A stretch of DNA of 64,000 bases, from contig JABDNG010000036.1 of NCBI GenBank assembly GCA_013001045.1, positions 1-64,000 on the forward strand, read 5' to 3'. The DNA comes from Woeseiaceae bacterium. Its GTDB lineage: Bacteria > Pseudomonadota > Gammaproteobacteria > Steroidobacterales > Woeseiaceae. The position numbers and the translations under genes are program-made. Of the stretch, positions 18,151 to 28,686 are shown piece by piece (positions within the stretch are counted from its first letter, which is position 1; each line of letters begins with the position of its first letter). The notes below the pieces were generated by a model. The model saw only the letters and a program-made list of their open reading frames with translations, ran no database searches and had not been told where the DNA came from.

Positions 18151-18818
18151 TGGCGACGCGCTGCAAAACCGCGATCCTGATTTCCGGATCAGGTACCAAC
18201 CTCCAGGCATTTATCGATTATGTCGCTGGCGGCGCTTCGATTCTTGAGCTTTCTGTCGTGCTGTCGAACCGACCGGACGCGTTCGGTCTGATCCGCGCCA
18301 GCAATGCCGGCATTCCCACGGTCTGCCTGGAGCACGGTCAGTTCGCAAGCCGCGATGCATTCGACCGTGCGGTGGCTGCGAAACTCGATGCATGGCAGCC
18401 AGATCTTCTGGTTCTGGCCGGCTTCATGCGCATTTTGAGTGCCGGCTTCGTCGCGCGATATGCCGGCAGAATCCTGAACATCCATCCGGCGCTGTTACCG
18501 GCATATCCTGGACTCGATACACATCAGCGCGTGCTAGACGCCGGCGACGAATGGCACGGCAGTACCGTACATTTCGTGACCGAGGAACTCGACGGCGGAC
18601 CGCGCATATTGCAGGGCCGCCTGCCGGTCATCACGGGCGAGACCGCCGATCAACTGGCGGCACGCGTGCAAGCCATCGAGCATCAGATCTATCCCGAGGC
18701 CGCTGACTGGGTCGGCGAAGGCCGCGTCGAATTCCGTAACGGCGAGACCTGGATCGACGGCGTTGTCGCCGACGAACCCGTCGTACACGTGTTCGATCGA
18801 ACGGGAAAGAAACTGTAG
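18150..18818 (+). CDS. purN: Phosphoribosylglycinamide formyltransferase
   Basis: A 222-residue PurN, which transfers formyl from 10-formyl-tetrahydrofolate to GAR in step three of purine synthesis. The substrate loop ISGSGTNLQAFID at the N-terminus, the LAGFMRILS region, and the catalytic Asn/His in ILNIHPALLPAYPGLDTHQRVL are intact; HGSTVHFVTEELDGGPRILQ carries the conserved Asp. The C-terminus extends about ten residues beyond the E. coli protein. It overlaps purM and ends 31 bases from the convergent dcd gene. Confidence 0.96.
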   Translation: MATRCKTAILISGSGTNLQAFIDYVAGGASILELSVVLSNRPDAFGLIRASNAGIPTVCLEHGQFASRDAFDRAVAAKLDAWQPDLLVLAGFMRILSAGFVARYAGRILNIHPALLPAYPGLDTHQRVLDAGDEWHGSTVHFVTEELDGGPRILQGRLPVITGETADQLAARVQAIEHQIYPEAADWVGEGRVEFRNGETWIDGVVADEPVVHVFDRTGKKL

Positions 18819-18849
18819 CGGTTCGTCGAGCAGGGACGGCTGGCGCAAA

Positions 18850-19416
18850 TCACGCCTTCGGCAGCGTCACGCCCGTCTGGCCCTGGTACTTGCCGCCGCG
18901 ATCTTTATACGACGTCTCGCAGGCCTCGTCGGATTCCAGGAATAACATCTGCGCTACGCCTTCATTGGCGTAGATTTTGGCCGGCAGCGGTGTTGTATTC
19001 GAAAACTCGAGCGTCACATGCCCTTCCCACTCGGGCTCGAGCGGTGTCACATTCACGATGATGCCGCAACGCGCGTAGGTCGACTTGCCGAGGCATATCG
19101 TTAGCACCGTACGCGGAATGCGAAAAAACTCGACGGTACGCGCAAGCGCGAACGAATTCGGTGGAATTACGCATACGTCGCTTTGTATATCGACGAAGCT
19201 GGTCTCGTCGAATCCCTTCGGGTCGACAATAGCCGAATTGATATTCGTAAAGATCTTGAATTCATCGGAACAACGAACGTCGTACCCATAGCTCGATGTC
19301 CCGTAACTGACGATGCGCCCACCCGGGTTTTCGCGGACCTGGCCCGGCTCGAACGGCTCGATCATGCCGTGCTCGGTAGCCATCCGCCGTATCCAGTGAT
19401 CCGCTTTTATGCTCAT
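18850..19416 (-). CDS. dcd: dCTP deaminase
   Basis: A 188-residue dCTP deaminase, a trimeric enzyme converting dCTP to dUTP to feed dTMP synthesis. The N-terminus ([17 protein letters not shown]), the [15 protein letters not shown] segment and the catalytic region [29 protein letters not shown] are all typical; the C-terminal [13 protein letters not shown] is the flexible lid. The start overlaps the apbC stop by four bases. dcd next to apbC/mrp and metG is a familiar order in Pseudomonas and relatives. Confidence 0.96.
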   Translation of the reverse strand: MSIKADHWIRRMATEHGMIEPFEPGQVRENPGGRIVSYGTSSYGYDVRCSDEFKIFTNINSAIVDPKGFDETSFVDIQSDVCVIPPNSFALARTVEFFRIPRTVLTICLGKSTYARCGIIVNVTPLEPEWEGHVTLEFSNTTPLPAKIYANEGVAQMLFLESDEACETSYKDRGGKYQGQTGVTLPKA

Positions 19417-20510
19417 TTGCTCGCCTCGACAACGATCGTGCCGAATTTCGAACTGTGATCAGTGCGCTCTGCCGCCTGTGCGGCCGAAATATTCCAGGCA
19501 GCGGCACGATACGCTTGTGCAATCGCCGATTCCGGCTCCGCAATCATGGTCGGCTTGCCCGAGTCCGTCTGCTCGCGAATACGCGCGTCGAGCGGCAGGC
19601 GCCCCAGAACCCGAACATCGAAATCGCGGCTCATCTTTTCGGCACCGCCCTCGCCGAAGATGGCATCTTCGTGGCCACAATTCGAACAGACATGCGTACT
19701 CATGTTTTCGACGATGCCGAGCACCGGAATCGAGACCTTGCGAAACATGGCCAGACCCTTGCGTGCATCGATCGTCGCGATATTCTGCGGCGTGGTTATG
19801 ATGACGGTGCCCGATACCGGCACCTTCTGCGCCAGCGTCAGCTGGATATCGCCGGTTCCCGGCGGCATGTCGACGATCAGGTAGTCGAGGTCCTGCCATT
19901 GTGTCTGGTGCGTCAGTTGATCCAGCGCGGATGTCACCATTGGGCCGCGCCATACCATCGGCTGATCGGGATCGATCAGCGCACCGATCGACATGACCTG
20001 CAGGCCATGCGCTCGCAGCGGGAGCATCGTCTTACCATCCTCGCTGACCGGCTGCTCGCCGACGATACCCATCATGTGGGGTTGGCTTGGGCCATAGATG
20101 TCGGCGTCCAGAATGCCGACAGACGCACCTTCGGTGGCCAGCGCCAATGCGATATTCGCAGACACTGTCGACTTTCCGACGCCGCCCTTGCCGGACGCAA
20201 CAGCGATAATGTTCTTGACGCCGTCGATCGGTTTGAGATTCTTTTGCACGGCGTGCCGGATAATCCGGGTTTGCAGGTTGATTTCGACGTTTTCCGCCCC
20301 CGTTTCCGCGCGCAATTCGTCCGAAATCCGGTCCCGGATCGAATCGTGCAGGCTGTTGCACGGAAACCCGAGCTCAACCGTTGCTTTGACCGTATCGCCC
20401 GACAGGCTCGCGTCGCGGACCCGGGCGACCTCGCCCAGTTTCCGGTCTACCGCCAATAAATCGATGGAATTGAGGAACTTGCCTACATCTGAATCTGTTG
20501 ACGCCGTCAC
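19413..20510 (-). CDS. apbC: Iron-sulfur cluster carrier protein ApbC/Mrp
   Basis: A P-loop scaffold/carrier of about 365 residues that binds and delivers Fe-S clusters. An N-terminal MIP18-like domain is followed by the deviant Walker [19 protein letters not shown], switch regions [14 protein letters not shown] and [16 protein letters not shown], and the C-terminal CSNC pair that binds the bridging cluster. The GTG at 20510 (reading [13 protein letters not shown]) is chosen as start; the frame runs 23 codons further upstream, but that stretch is Pro/Arg-rich and not conserved. The neighbour upstream is the divergent HEAT-kinase gene rather than metG. Confidence 0.95.
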   Translation of the reverse strand: MTASTDSDVGKFLNSIDLLAVDRKLGEVARVRDASLSGDTVKATVELGFPCNSLHDSIRDRISDELRAETGAENVEINLQTRIIRHAVQKNLKPIDGVKNIIAVASGKGGVGKSTVSANIALALATEGASVGILDADIYGPSQPHMMGIVGEQPVSEDGKTMLPLRAHGLQVMSIGALIDPDQPMVWRGPMVTSALDQLTHQTQWQDLDYLIVDMPPGTGDIQLTLAQKVPVSGTVIITTPQNIATIDARKGLAMFRKVSIPVLGIVENMSTHVCSNCGHEDAIFGEGGAEKMSRDFDVRVLGRLPLDARIREQTDSGKPTMIAEPESAIAQAYRAAAWNISAAQAAERTDHSSKFGTIVVEASK

Positions 20511-20894
20511 ACTTCGCTCGCTTGCATTAGGTAAAATTAAGGGTCGAAAGGCCGGCCGCGGACGGCATTTCGGTGGCACATTGTAACGGAGGTGAGTCAG
20601 GAACCAAGCCCGTTTTTGGGGATCCCGACGAAATGGCCATCCTTCGCTGCACGTCAGTATTGGCGGGCGATGTGTCAGTTCCGATGTGGCATAATGCGGC
20701 GTCGGGGGTTGGCTGAGACTGTAACCGAGGGTGCCTGTATTGGGGACCGCGCCCCGTATTGCTTGGGCAAGAGCGACAAACGAATTGGCGTTACGTAAGA
20801 AATCAATGAGGATTTTCTCGATTCCAGGGATGGCACCCCAACGGCACCGCTCATCACAGCGGCGGCGTTCTCCAGCCGTTCACGGTCCTGCTCT
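20511..20894. other. Gene-free divergent region / long leader of the HEAT-kinase gene
   Basis: About 380 bases separate apbC from the kinase gene. The only promoter-like element on the plus strand that I can support is an extended -10, TGG-CATAAT at 20687-20695, which would leave a transcribed leader of about 200 bases. That leader holds a short GC hairpin (GGGG, six-base loop, CCCC near 20740-20755) and other weak stems. No riboswitch class was recognised. A minus-strand frame spanning this region has no convincing protein features. Confidence 0.4.
20687..20695 (+). promoter_or_regulatory. Extended -10 promoter element upstream of the HEAT-kinase gene
   Basis: The nonamer TGGCATAAT matches an extended -10 (TGn plus CATAAT) and is followed by GCG. 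The identical nonamer occurs before metG at 25553-25561, also followed by a CG-rich start region. No good -35 lies at 16-18 bases, as expected for extended -10 promoters. Confidence 0.4.
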
Positions 20895-23330
20895 ATGAGT
20901 TTCCTCGCCTCGTTTCGCTCCGACCAGGTTCTCGCAAACCTGATCGCCGAACCGGATCCCACGTCGCCCGGGGCACAAAAGCTCATCGACAAGCTGAAGA
21001 AGGCTGGCAACCGGGCCGTGCCCAAAATAATCGACGCCCTGGCTTTGTCAGACAAAACGCACACGATGGTTCTGGTCGACATCTTAAGTGAACTGATTAA
21101 CGACAAGAATCTCGACATGTATCGCGAAGGACTGGCCGACGGCAACGACCGAGTTGTATCGGGTACCGCGTGGGCTCTTTCGAGCAGCACCATTTACAAC
21201 CCCAACAGTCTGCTTGACTTCTTCGATGACGACGAAGTCTCGAAAGCGGCGCTCATCGAGGTGCTTCGCGTGCACAAGCAGGACCTGAGTGTGCACGAAT
21301 TGCTGCGTCGAGCCTACGAGTGCGAAACCAAAGAGAAGGCCGCAATATTCAAAATCATTGAGGAGACGATCCAGCCTGAAATGGTGCCGGATCTGATCGC
21401 ACGTATGGGCGGCAAGGACCCGGTCATCAAAATGCACCTGATGAACCTGCTGGCTCGATTCGACAAACCGGAAATAAACCATGCGCTGGAAATGCAGCTC
21501 AAGGACTCGAACAAGATGGTCCGCAGCGCCGCACTTTCCGCGCTTGCCATGCGTGGTGGCAATATCAATATCGAAAAAGTTGCCGAAATCCTGACCGATC
21601 CCGACCTCGATGTGCAGAACAAAGCGGTCGACGTCTTGATAAAAGCCAATCACCCCGACACGGTGCGACACCTGGTTAACGCGCTCAAAGACGAATCCGA
21701 ATACTCACGGCGCGCTGCCGTAGAGGTGCTCAACGAGATCGGCGACGTCAATTCCGTTAAAGACCTTCTGGGCGCCCTCAAAGACGACGACTGGTGGGTC
21801 CGTTCTCGCGCCGGTGATGCGCTCGCCGAAATCGGCGGCCCCAAAGTCGTGGATTCTGTCGTCACGTTGATCAATGACAAAGACGAGGATATTCGCCGAA
21901 CCGCGATCGAGATACTCAACGCGACCAAGGATCAACGCGCGGTCGAGCATTTGATCAAGGCGACCGATGATTCTGATTGGTGGGTTCGCGAGCGGGCAGT
22001 CGATGCGCTATCGAAAATCGGCGACACCAAAGCGCTGCCGAAACTCGAGTCCATGCTCGGCCAGGACAAGAAAACGGATACTGTCGTTATTCGCGCGCTC
22101 GGCAAGCTTGGCAGTCACAAACACATCGAGAAAATCCTGCCCTTGTTGCAGCGCCCTGAAAAGGAAGTTCAGGTCGAAGCAATCAAGGCGCTGGCGCAAT
22201 TGACGGATGACGCGCATGCGGAGACCATTCGTAAGGTCCTGAGAAAGGTCAAACAGTCGGAAGACGCGACCATCATCAATGTCGCCGACAAGGCGTTGAA
22301 GGACCTGGATGCACGTTACTCCGAAACCGTTCTCGAAGAAAACGTGCGTGCCGAAAAGATCTCGGCGCATACGAAGACGCTGCTGCTTGAGAATGATGAA
22401 CTCGACGAGTTGCTGGGCGCACAGGCGGCCAAAATCGCAGAAGCGGCTAAGCCGGCGGAATCTGAGGATGCGGCGCTCGGCGAGCAGGTACTCGACATAG
22501 CCAAACTCAACCCGGGCGATATCATCGACGGCCGTTACAAGTACATCGAGAAGATCGGTAAGGGCGCATTCGGCACTGTGCTGCTCATGGAAGACGAGGT
22601 TGTCGACGAGCAACTGATTCTGAAGTTCTTGAATCCGAACGTCTCATCGGACGAAGAAATGATGAAGCGCTTCGTCCACGAACTCCGCTATTCTCGCAAG
22701 ATCACGCACCGCAATATCATTCGAATTTATGACTTCCTGAAACTGCAGGGCTGTTACGCCATATCGATGGAGTACTTTCCGTCGCACACGTTGTCCGGTG
22801 AAATTCCCGACAACAAGCCGATGGACATCCAGAAAGTACTGAAATATTCGCGGGATATCGCGGCGGGAATGAACGTGGCTCACCAGGCTGGCGTCATACA
22901 CCGCGACCTCAAACCGGCCAATATTCTCGTGAATGAAGACGGACTGCTCAAGATCGTGGATTTTGGTGTTGCGGCGGCGGCCAGTAGCGGCGACACTCAG
23001 CTAACCAAAACCGGCTACGTGATTGGTTCACCGAAATATATGGCACCAGAGCAGATTCTTGGCAAGAAAGTGGATGTTACGGCTGACGTCTATAGCGTCG
23101 GTGTGATTATGTACGAGATGGCGACGGGTATACCGCCCTACAGTCGCGGCGACCATATGTCGGTCATGTACCAGCATGTGCAGGGCAAGGCCAAACATTG
23201 CCAGGAAATCAATCCCGATATCAGCGACGAATTCGCGGCGCTCATTGTCAAAGCGATGTCGGTCGACAAGACCAAGCGCTTTCAATCCATGCTTGAACTC
23301 ACCGAAGCGCTCGACGCAGTCGCAACCTGA
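20895..23330 (+). CDS. HEAT-repeat Ser/Thr protein kinase
   Basis: An 811-residue fusion. Residues about 1-470 are HEAT/PBS-lyase-like repeats of about 31 residues; two adjacent repeats carry the near-identical DDDWWVRSRAGDALAEIG and DSDWWVRERAVDALSKIG. A charged linker leads to a complete eukaryotic-type kinase domain from residue 545: glycine loop GKGAFG (555-560), Lys577 in LILKFL, catalytic loop HRDLKPAN (from 669), DFG at 689 and MAPEQ. All catalytic residues are present. No transmembrane segment is seen, so it is probably cytoplasmic. Two PilT-family ATPase genes follow after eight bases each, suggesting control of pilus retraction. No Shine-Dalgarno is obvious before the ATG. Confidence 0.9.
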   Translation: MSFLASFRSDQVLANLIAEPDPTSPGAQKLIDKLKKAGNRAVPKIIDALALSDKTHTMVLVDILSELINDKNLDMYREGLADGNDRVVSGTAWALSSSTIYNPNSLLDFFDDDEVSKAALIEVLRVHKQDLSVHELLRRAYECETKEKAAIFKIIEETIQPEMVPDLIARMGGKDPVIKMHLMNLLARFDKPEINHALEMQLKDSNKMVRSAALSALAMRGGNINIEKVAEILTDPDLDVQNKAVDVLIKANHPDTVRHLVNALKDESEYSRRAAVEVLNEIGDVNSVKDLLGALKDDDWWVRSRAGDALAEIGGPKVVDSVVTLINDKDEDIRRTAIEILNATKDQRAVEHLIKATDDSDWWVRERAVDALSKIGDTKALPKLESMLGQDKKTDTVVIRALGKLGSHKHIEKILPLLQRPEKEVQVEAIKALAQLTDDAHAETIRKVLRKVKQSEDATIINVADKALKDLDARYSETVLEENVRAEKISAHTKTLLLENDELDELLGAQAAKIAEAAKPAESEDAALGEQVLDIAKLNPGDIIDGRYKYIEKIGKGAFGTVLLMEDEVVDEQLILKFLNPNVSSDEEMMKRFVHELRYSRKITHRNIIRIYDFLKLQGCYAISMEYFPSHTLSGEIPDNKPMDIQKVLKYSRDIAAGMNVAHQAGVIHRDLKPANILVNEDGLLKIVDFGVAAAASSGDTQLTKTGYVIGSPKYMAPEQILGKKVDVTADVYSVGVIMYEMATGIPPYSRGDHMSVMYQHVQGKAKHCQEINPDISDEFAALIVKAMSVDKTKRFQSMLELTEALDAVAT

Positions 23331-23338
23331 GACCAGCC

Positions 23339-24433
23339 ATGGCTCGTATCGACGCATTCCTGAAACTGGGACTGGCACAAGGGTGCTCCGACGTGCATCT
23401 CGCTGTCGGCATTCCGCCGATGTTGCGCATGAATGGCGACCTGATGCCGATCAAGTTTCGTCAGCTGTCCGACACCGAACTCGAAACCTACATTACAGAG
23501 ATCCTGACCGCCAAACAGAAAGAACGCCTGGCCGAAGGGCATGATCTCGATTTTTCCTACGTCGGCGACGAAGGGGGCCGATTTCGCGTCAACGTCTTCC
23601 GCAAAGAGACCGGCATTGGCGCGGTATTCCGGCATATTCCAGGCGACGTACCGAAACTCGATGAGCTGCAGGTGCCGCCGATCCTGAAAAAGTTCTGCGA
23701 CTATCACCAGGGCATGGTGCTTGTCACGGGATCGACCGGTACCGGCAAGTCAACGACACTCGCCGCCATGATCGATCACCTCAACGAGACCCGCAATCTG
23801 AACATTATCAGCCTCGAGGACCCGATCGAGTTTGTGCACCCGAGCAAGAACTGCCAGGTTATCCAGCGCGAAGTTGGCACGCACGTCAAGAGTTTTGCCG
23901 ACGGCGTGCGTTCGGCGATGCGCGAAGATCCCGACGTCATCCTGGTGGGCGAACTGCGCGACGCCGAGACCATTTCCATGGCGATGACTGCAGCGGAAAC
24001 AGGGCATCTCGTCCTCGGCACCTTGCACACCACGGGTGCCGTGAAGACCATCGACCGCATAATCGACGCCCTGCCTGGCGAGCTGCGCGAACAGACCAAG
24101 GGATTCCTGTCGATGAGCCTGAAGGCCGTCGTCACGCAGGTACTGGTCAAGACGCCCGACGGACGCGGTCGCCGCGCCGTACTCGAGATCCTGGTGAATA
24201 ATCGTGCAATTGCCAAGTTAATTACTACTGACCAGACGCATCAAATACCGTCACAGCTGCAGACCGGTAAGGACGCTGGCATGCAGATCATGGACCAGGC
24301 GTTGCTCGACGCGATTAGCGCAAAACAGATCGACGCCGATGACGCTATCCGTTTTGCATTGGATAAAAAGAAGTTCCAGCGCTTCATCACCGACACCGAT
24401 ATGGTTCAGACACTCGATATCAGTGGGGGTTGA
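23339..24433 (+). CDS. pilT: PilT-family type IV pilus retraction ATPase (first copy)
   Basis: A 364-residue hexameric secretion-type ATPase predicted to power pilus retraction. The N-terminal PAS-like part begins DAFLKLGLAQGCSDVHLAVG; Walker A is GSTGTGKST from residue 131, the Asp box is [10 protein letters not shown], Walker B is ILVGELRDAETI and the His box is HLVLGTLHTTGA. Compared with classical PilT (about 344 residues) it has GELRDAET instead of GEMRDLET and a longer C-terminus ending FITDTDMVQTLDISGG, which hints at a separate subgroup. It follows the HEAT-kinase gene by eight bases and precedes a second PilT-family gene by eight bases. Confidence 0.9.
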   Translation: MARIDAFLKLGLAQGCSDVHLAVGIPPMLRMNGDLMPIKFRQLSDTELETYITEILTAKQKERLAEGHDLDFSYVGDEGGRFRVNVFRKETGIGAVFRHIPGDVPKLDELQVPPILKKFCDYHQGMVLVTGSTGTGKSTTLAAMIDHLNETRNLNIISLEDPIEFVHPSKNCQVIQREVGTHVKSFADGVRSAMREDPDVILVGELRDAETISMAMTAAETGHLVLGTLHTTGAVKTIDRIIDALPGELREQTKGFLSMSLKAVVTQVLVKTPDGRGRRAVLEILVNNRAIAKLITTDQTHQIPSQLQTGKDAGMQIMDQALLDAISAKQIDADDAIRFALDKKKFQRFITDTDMVQTLDISGG

Positions 24434-24441
24434 ACTAAGCC

Positions 24442-25503
24442 ATGGCACAGATTGACAGCTACCTTACGAAAGCACTCAAGGAAAAGGCCTCAGACCTGCA
24501 TTTCGTTTCGGGTGATCCCGTTCGCGCACGCGTGCATGGCAACCTCGCAGTACTCATCGAGGAGCCGTTGCAAACCGACAAAGCAGAAGAGGCCATATTC
24601 GAAATCATGGATGGCATCACGAAAAAGGCGTTCGATGCCGACGACGCTGCCGATTTCGCGTATGAGATTCCCGACGTCTCGCGCTTTCGTGTCAACGCGT
24701 TTCGCCATCTGAACGGCATTGGCGCCATATTTCGTGCAATTCCATCCACGGCACTAACGCTCGTTGACCTCGGCATGCCCAAGGTCATTCACGACCTCTG
24801 CAAGTACACGCAGGGGATGATACTGGTCACGGGCAAGACCGGCTCGGGCAAGTCCACGACGCTTGCGGCAATGATCGACGCCATGAACAAGCGCCTCAAA
24901 GGCCATATCCTTACGATTGAAGACCCCATCGAATTCGTTCATAAGGCTCAGGGATGCCTGATGAGCCAGCGCGAAATCGGCGTCCACAGTCCGAGTTTCG
25001 CCGAAGCCCTGCACTCGGCGATGCGCGAAGACCCTGACGTAATCCTGGTCGGCGAAATGCGCGACCTCGAGACCATCAGTATTGCGGTGACGGCAGCCGA
25101 GATGGGAATTCTTGTTATGGGTACGCTGCACACCAACGGCGCCGCGCAGACCGTGGACCGCATTATCAACTCGTTCCCGGCCGACAAGCAAAGTCACATT
25201 CGCACAATGATCTCCACGTCATTACGGGGCGTCGTGTCACAACAGCTGCTGCCCACGATTCACGAACCCGGCCGCGCCGCCGCGCTCGAAATCATGATCA
25301 ATACGCCGGCTGTTTCAAACCTGATTCGACAGGGCAAACTCGACCAGCTGGAAACGGCCATTCAGAGCGGCGGTAGCATCGGCATGAAATCAATGGATGG
25401 CGCGCTCATGGAACTTGTCGAGAAAGGCTGGGTATCGGGCCAGGAGGCCTACCTGCAGGCCAACAACAAGTCGAAGTTCGAGAAAGTCAGAGAAGCCGAG
25501 TAG
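24442..25503 (+). CDS. PilT/PilU-family retraction ATPase (second copy)
   Basis: A 353-residue paralogue of the preceding ATPase. It starts [20 protein letters not shown], has Walker [10 protein letters not shown] at residue 131, [15 protein letters not shown], Walker [14 protein letters not shown] and [17 protein letters not shown]. These are nearer to classical PilT than the first copy, yet the position matches that of PilU in pilT-pilU pairs. The gene pair is not beside yggS, the common context of canonical pilT-pilU. Both should act at the cytoplasmic base of a type IV pilus. Whether it is catalytically independent or an accessory like PilU cannot be told. Confidence 0.88.
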   Translation: MAQIDSYLTKALKEKASDLHFVSGDPVRARVHGNLAVLIEEPLQTDKAEEAIFEIMDGITKKAFDADDAADFAYEIPDVSRFRVNAFRHLNGIGAIFRAIPSTALTLVDLGMPKVIHDLCKYTQGMILVTGKTGSGKSTTLAAMIDAMNKRLKGHILTIEDPIEFVHKAQGCLMSQREIGVHSPSFAEALHSAMREDPDVILVGEMRDLETISIAVTAAEMGILVMGTLHTNGAAQTVDRIINSFPADKQSHIRTMISTSLRGVVSQQLLPTIHEPGRAAALEIMINTPAVSNLIRQGKLDQLETAIQSGGSIGMKSMDGALMELVEKGWVSGQEAYLQANNKSKFEKVREAE

Positions 25504-25552
25504 CACTTCACTTCCAAGAACACCGCTCGGCGATCCTTTCTTCCGCGTTGCA

Positions 25553-25561
25553 TGGCATAAT
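25553..25561 (+). promoter_or_regulatory. Extended -10 promoter element of metG
   Basis: TGGCATAAT lies 32-40 bases before the metG ATG at 25593, giving a start site near 25568 and a short leader. It is identical to the element before the HEAT-kinase gene. Assigned by eye. Confidence 0.45.
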
Positions 25562-25592
25562 CGCGCCCACTGCCAATCTGAAGCCACATTTG

Positions 25593-27596
<2,004 letters not shown>

Positions 27597-27612
27597 TCCT
27601 TACAATAGCCCG

Positions 27613-28194
27613 ATGACAGAAATCGTCGTCATTCTCATCAGCACCGTGCTGGTCAACAACTTCGTCCTGGTCCGGTTTCTCGGGCTGTGCCCGTTTCTCG
27701 GCGTGTCACGAAACCTCGAAGCTGCGACCGGCATGTCGCTGGCAACGGCGTTCGTACTGACGCTGTCCTCGGCAACCGCCTACCTGCTGCACCAGTACGT
27801 CCTCGTACCCCTCGAACTCGAGTACCTGCGCACGATCGGCTTCATCCTTGTTATTGCCGCCAGTGTGCAATTTACGGAGATCATGGTGCGCCGCATGAGT
27901 CCTCTGCTCGACCAGGTTTTGGGCATCTACATCCCACTGATAGCGACGAATTGCGCAGTGCTGGGCGTCGCCTTGCTTAACGTGCAGCAGTCCAAGGGCT
28001 TCGTGCAGTCGGTATTCTACGGCTTCGGCGCGTCCATGGGATTCGCGCTCGTATTGATCATGTTCGCAGCCATTCGTGAACGCCTCGAAGCGGCCGATAT
28101 CCCGGCTCCCTTTCGCGGCACGGCGATTGCGTTAATGACGGCAGGCATGATGTCGCTCGCGTTCATGGGATTTTCGGGTATGGCCCGACCTTGA
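27613..28194 (+). CDS. rsxA: Rnf/Rsx electron transport complex subunit A
   Basis: A 193-residue integral membrane subunit with six hydrophobic helices, homologous to NqrE. The opening [25 protein letters not shown] and the central ITNCAVLG-like stretch ([14 protein letters not shown]) are typical; the Cys residues in these half-helices ligate an intramembrane iron centre in this family. Rnf couples ferredoxin/NAD electron transfer to ion movement; in E. coli the Rsx version keeps SoxR reduced. It is the first gene of rsxABCDGE-nth. TACAAT lies 12 bases before the ATG and could be a -10 of a very short-leadered transcript. Confidence 0.96.
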   Translation: MTEIVVILISTVLVNNFVLVRFLGLCPFLGVSRNLEAATGMSLATAFVLTLSSATAYLLHQYVLVPLELEYLRTIGFILVIAASVQFTEIMVRRMSPLLDQVLGIYIPLIATNCAVLGVALLNVQQSKGFVQSVFYGFGASMGFALVLIMFAAIRERLEAADIPAPFRGTAIALMTAGMMSLAFMGFSGMARP

Positions 28195-28203
28195 TGGAAA
28201 GCT

Positions 28204-28686
28204 ATGTGGATCGCCGTCATAACAATTGCACTAATCGCCCTCGGCGCCGGCCTTGCGTTGAGTGTCGCGTCGAGGCGACTGGCGTCGAGCAGCGGCGATC
28301 TTGTCGAGCAGGTGAATGACCTGTTGCCGCAGACGCAATGCGCGCAATGCGGCTATCCCGGGTGCCGGCCGTACGCAGCCGCTATCGTCGATGGCGCCGC
28401 CGAGATCAATCTCTGCCCGCCTGGCGGCGCAGCCACAGTGCAGCGTCTGGCTGACTTGCTTGGCAAGGATGCGATTCCATTGGACAAGACCGTCGAGCCT
28501 TCCGTTGCCGTTATCGATGAATCACTGTGTATCGGCTGCGTCCATTGTCGCAACGCCTGCCCTGTCGATGCGATCGTCGGCGCTCCGCACTTCATGCATA
28601 CGATCATCGAAAGTGAATGTACCGGATGCGAACTTTGCGTCGCGCCGTGCCCCGTGGACTGCATCAGCATGAGGCCGCTCGCGTGA
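28204..28686 (+). CDS. rsxB: Rnf/Rsx complex subunit B, iron-sulfur protein
   Basis: A 160-residue membrane-anchored ferredoxin-like subunit. One N-terminal helix ([19 protein letters not shown]) is followed by a 4Fe-4S domain with the motif [16 protein letters not shown] and a later Cys in NLCPPGG, then two bacterial ferredoxin motifs: [14 protein letters not shown] and [15 protein letters not shown]. The arrangement and length match gammaproteobacterial RsxB, which lacks the longer tail of other RnfB proteins. It overlaps rsxC by four bases (GTGA). Confidence 0.96.
   Translation: MWIAVITIALIALGAGLALSVASRRLASSSGDLVEQVNDLLPQTQCAQCGYPGCRPYAAAIVDGAAEINLCPPGGAATVQRLADLLGKDAIPLDKTVEPSVAVIDESLCIGCVHCRNACPVDAIVGAPHFMHTIIESECTGCELCVAPCPVDCISMRPLA

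Noticed and set aside
19455..20459. 334-codon open frame opposite apbC
   Set aside because: Arg/His/Asp-rich antisense frame without domain or ribosome binding site.
20675..21193. 172-codon minus-strand frame over the HEAT-kinase leader and start
   Set aside because: Part of it looks like a charged helix, but the rest is Ser/Arg/Pro-rich and it overlaps the sure start of the kinase; no signal supports it.
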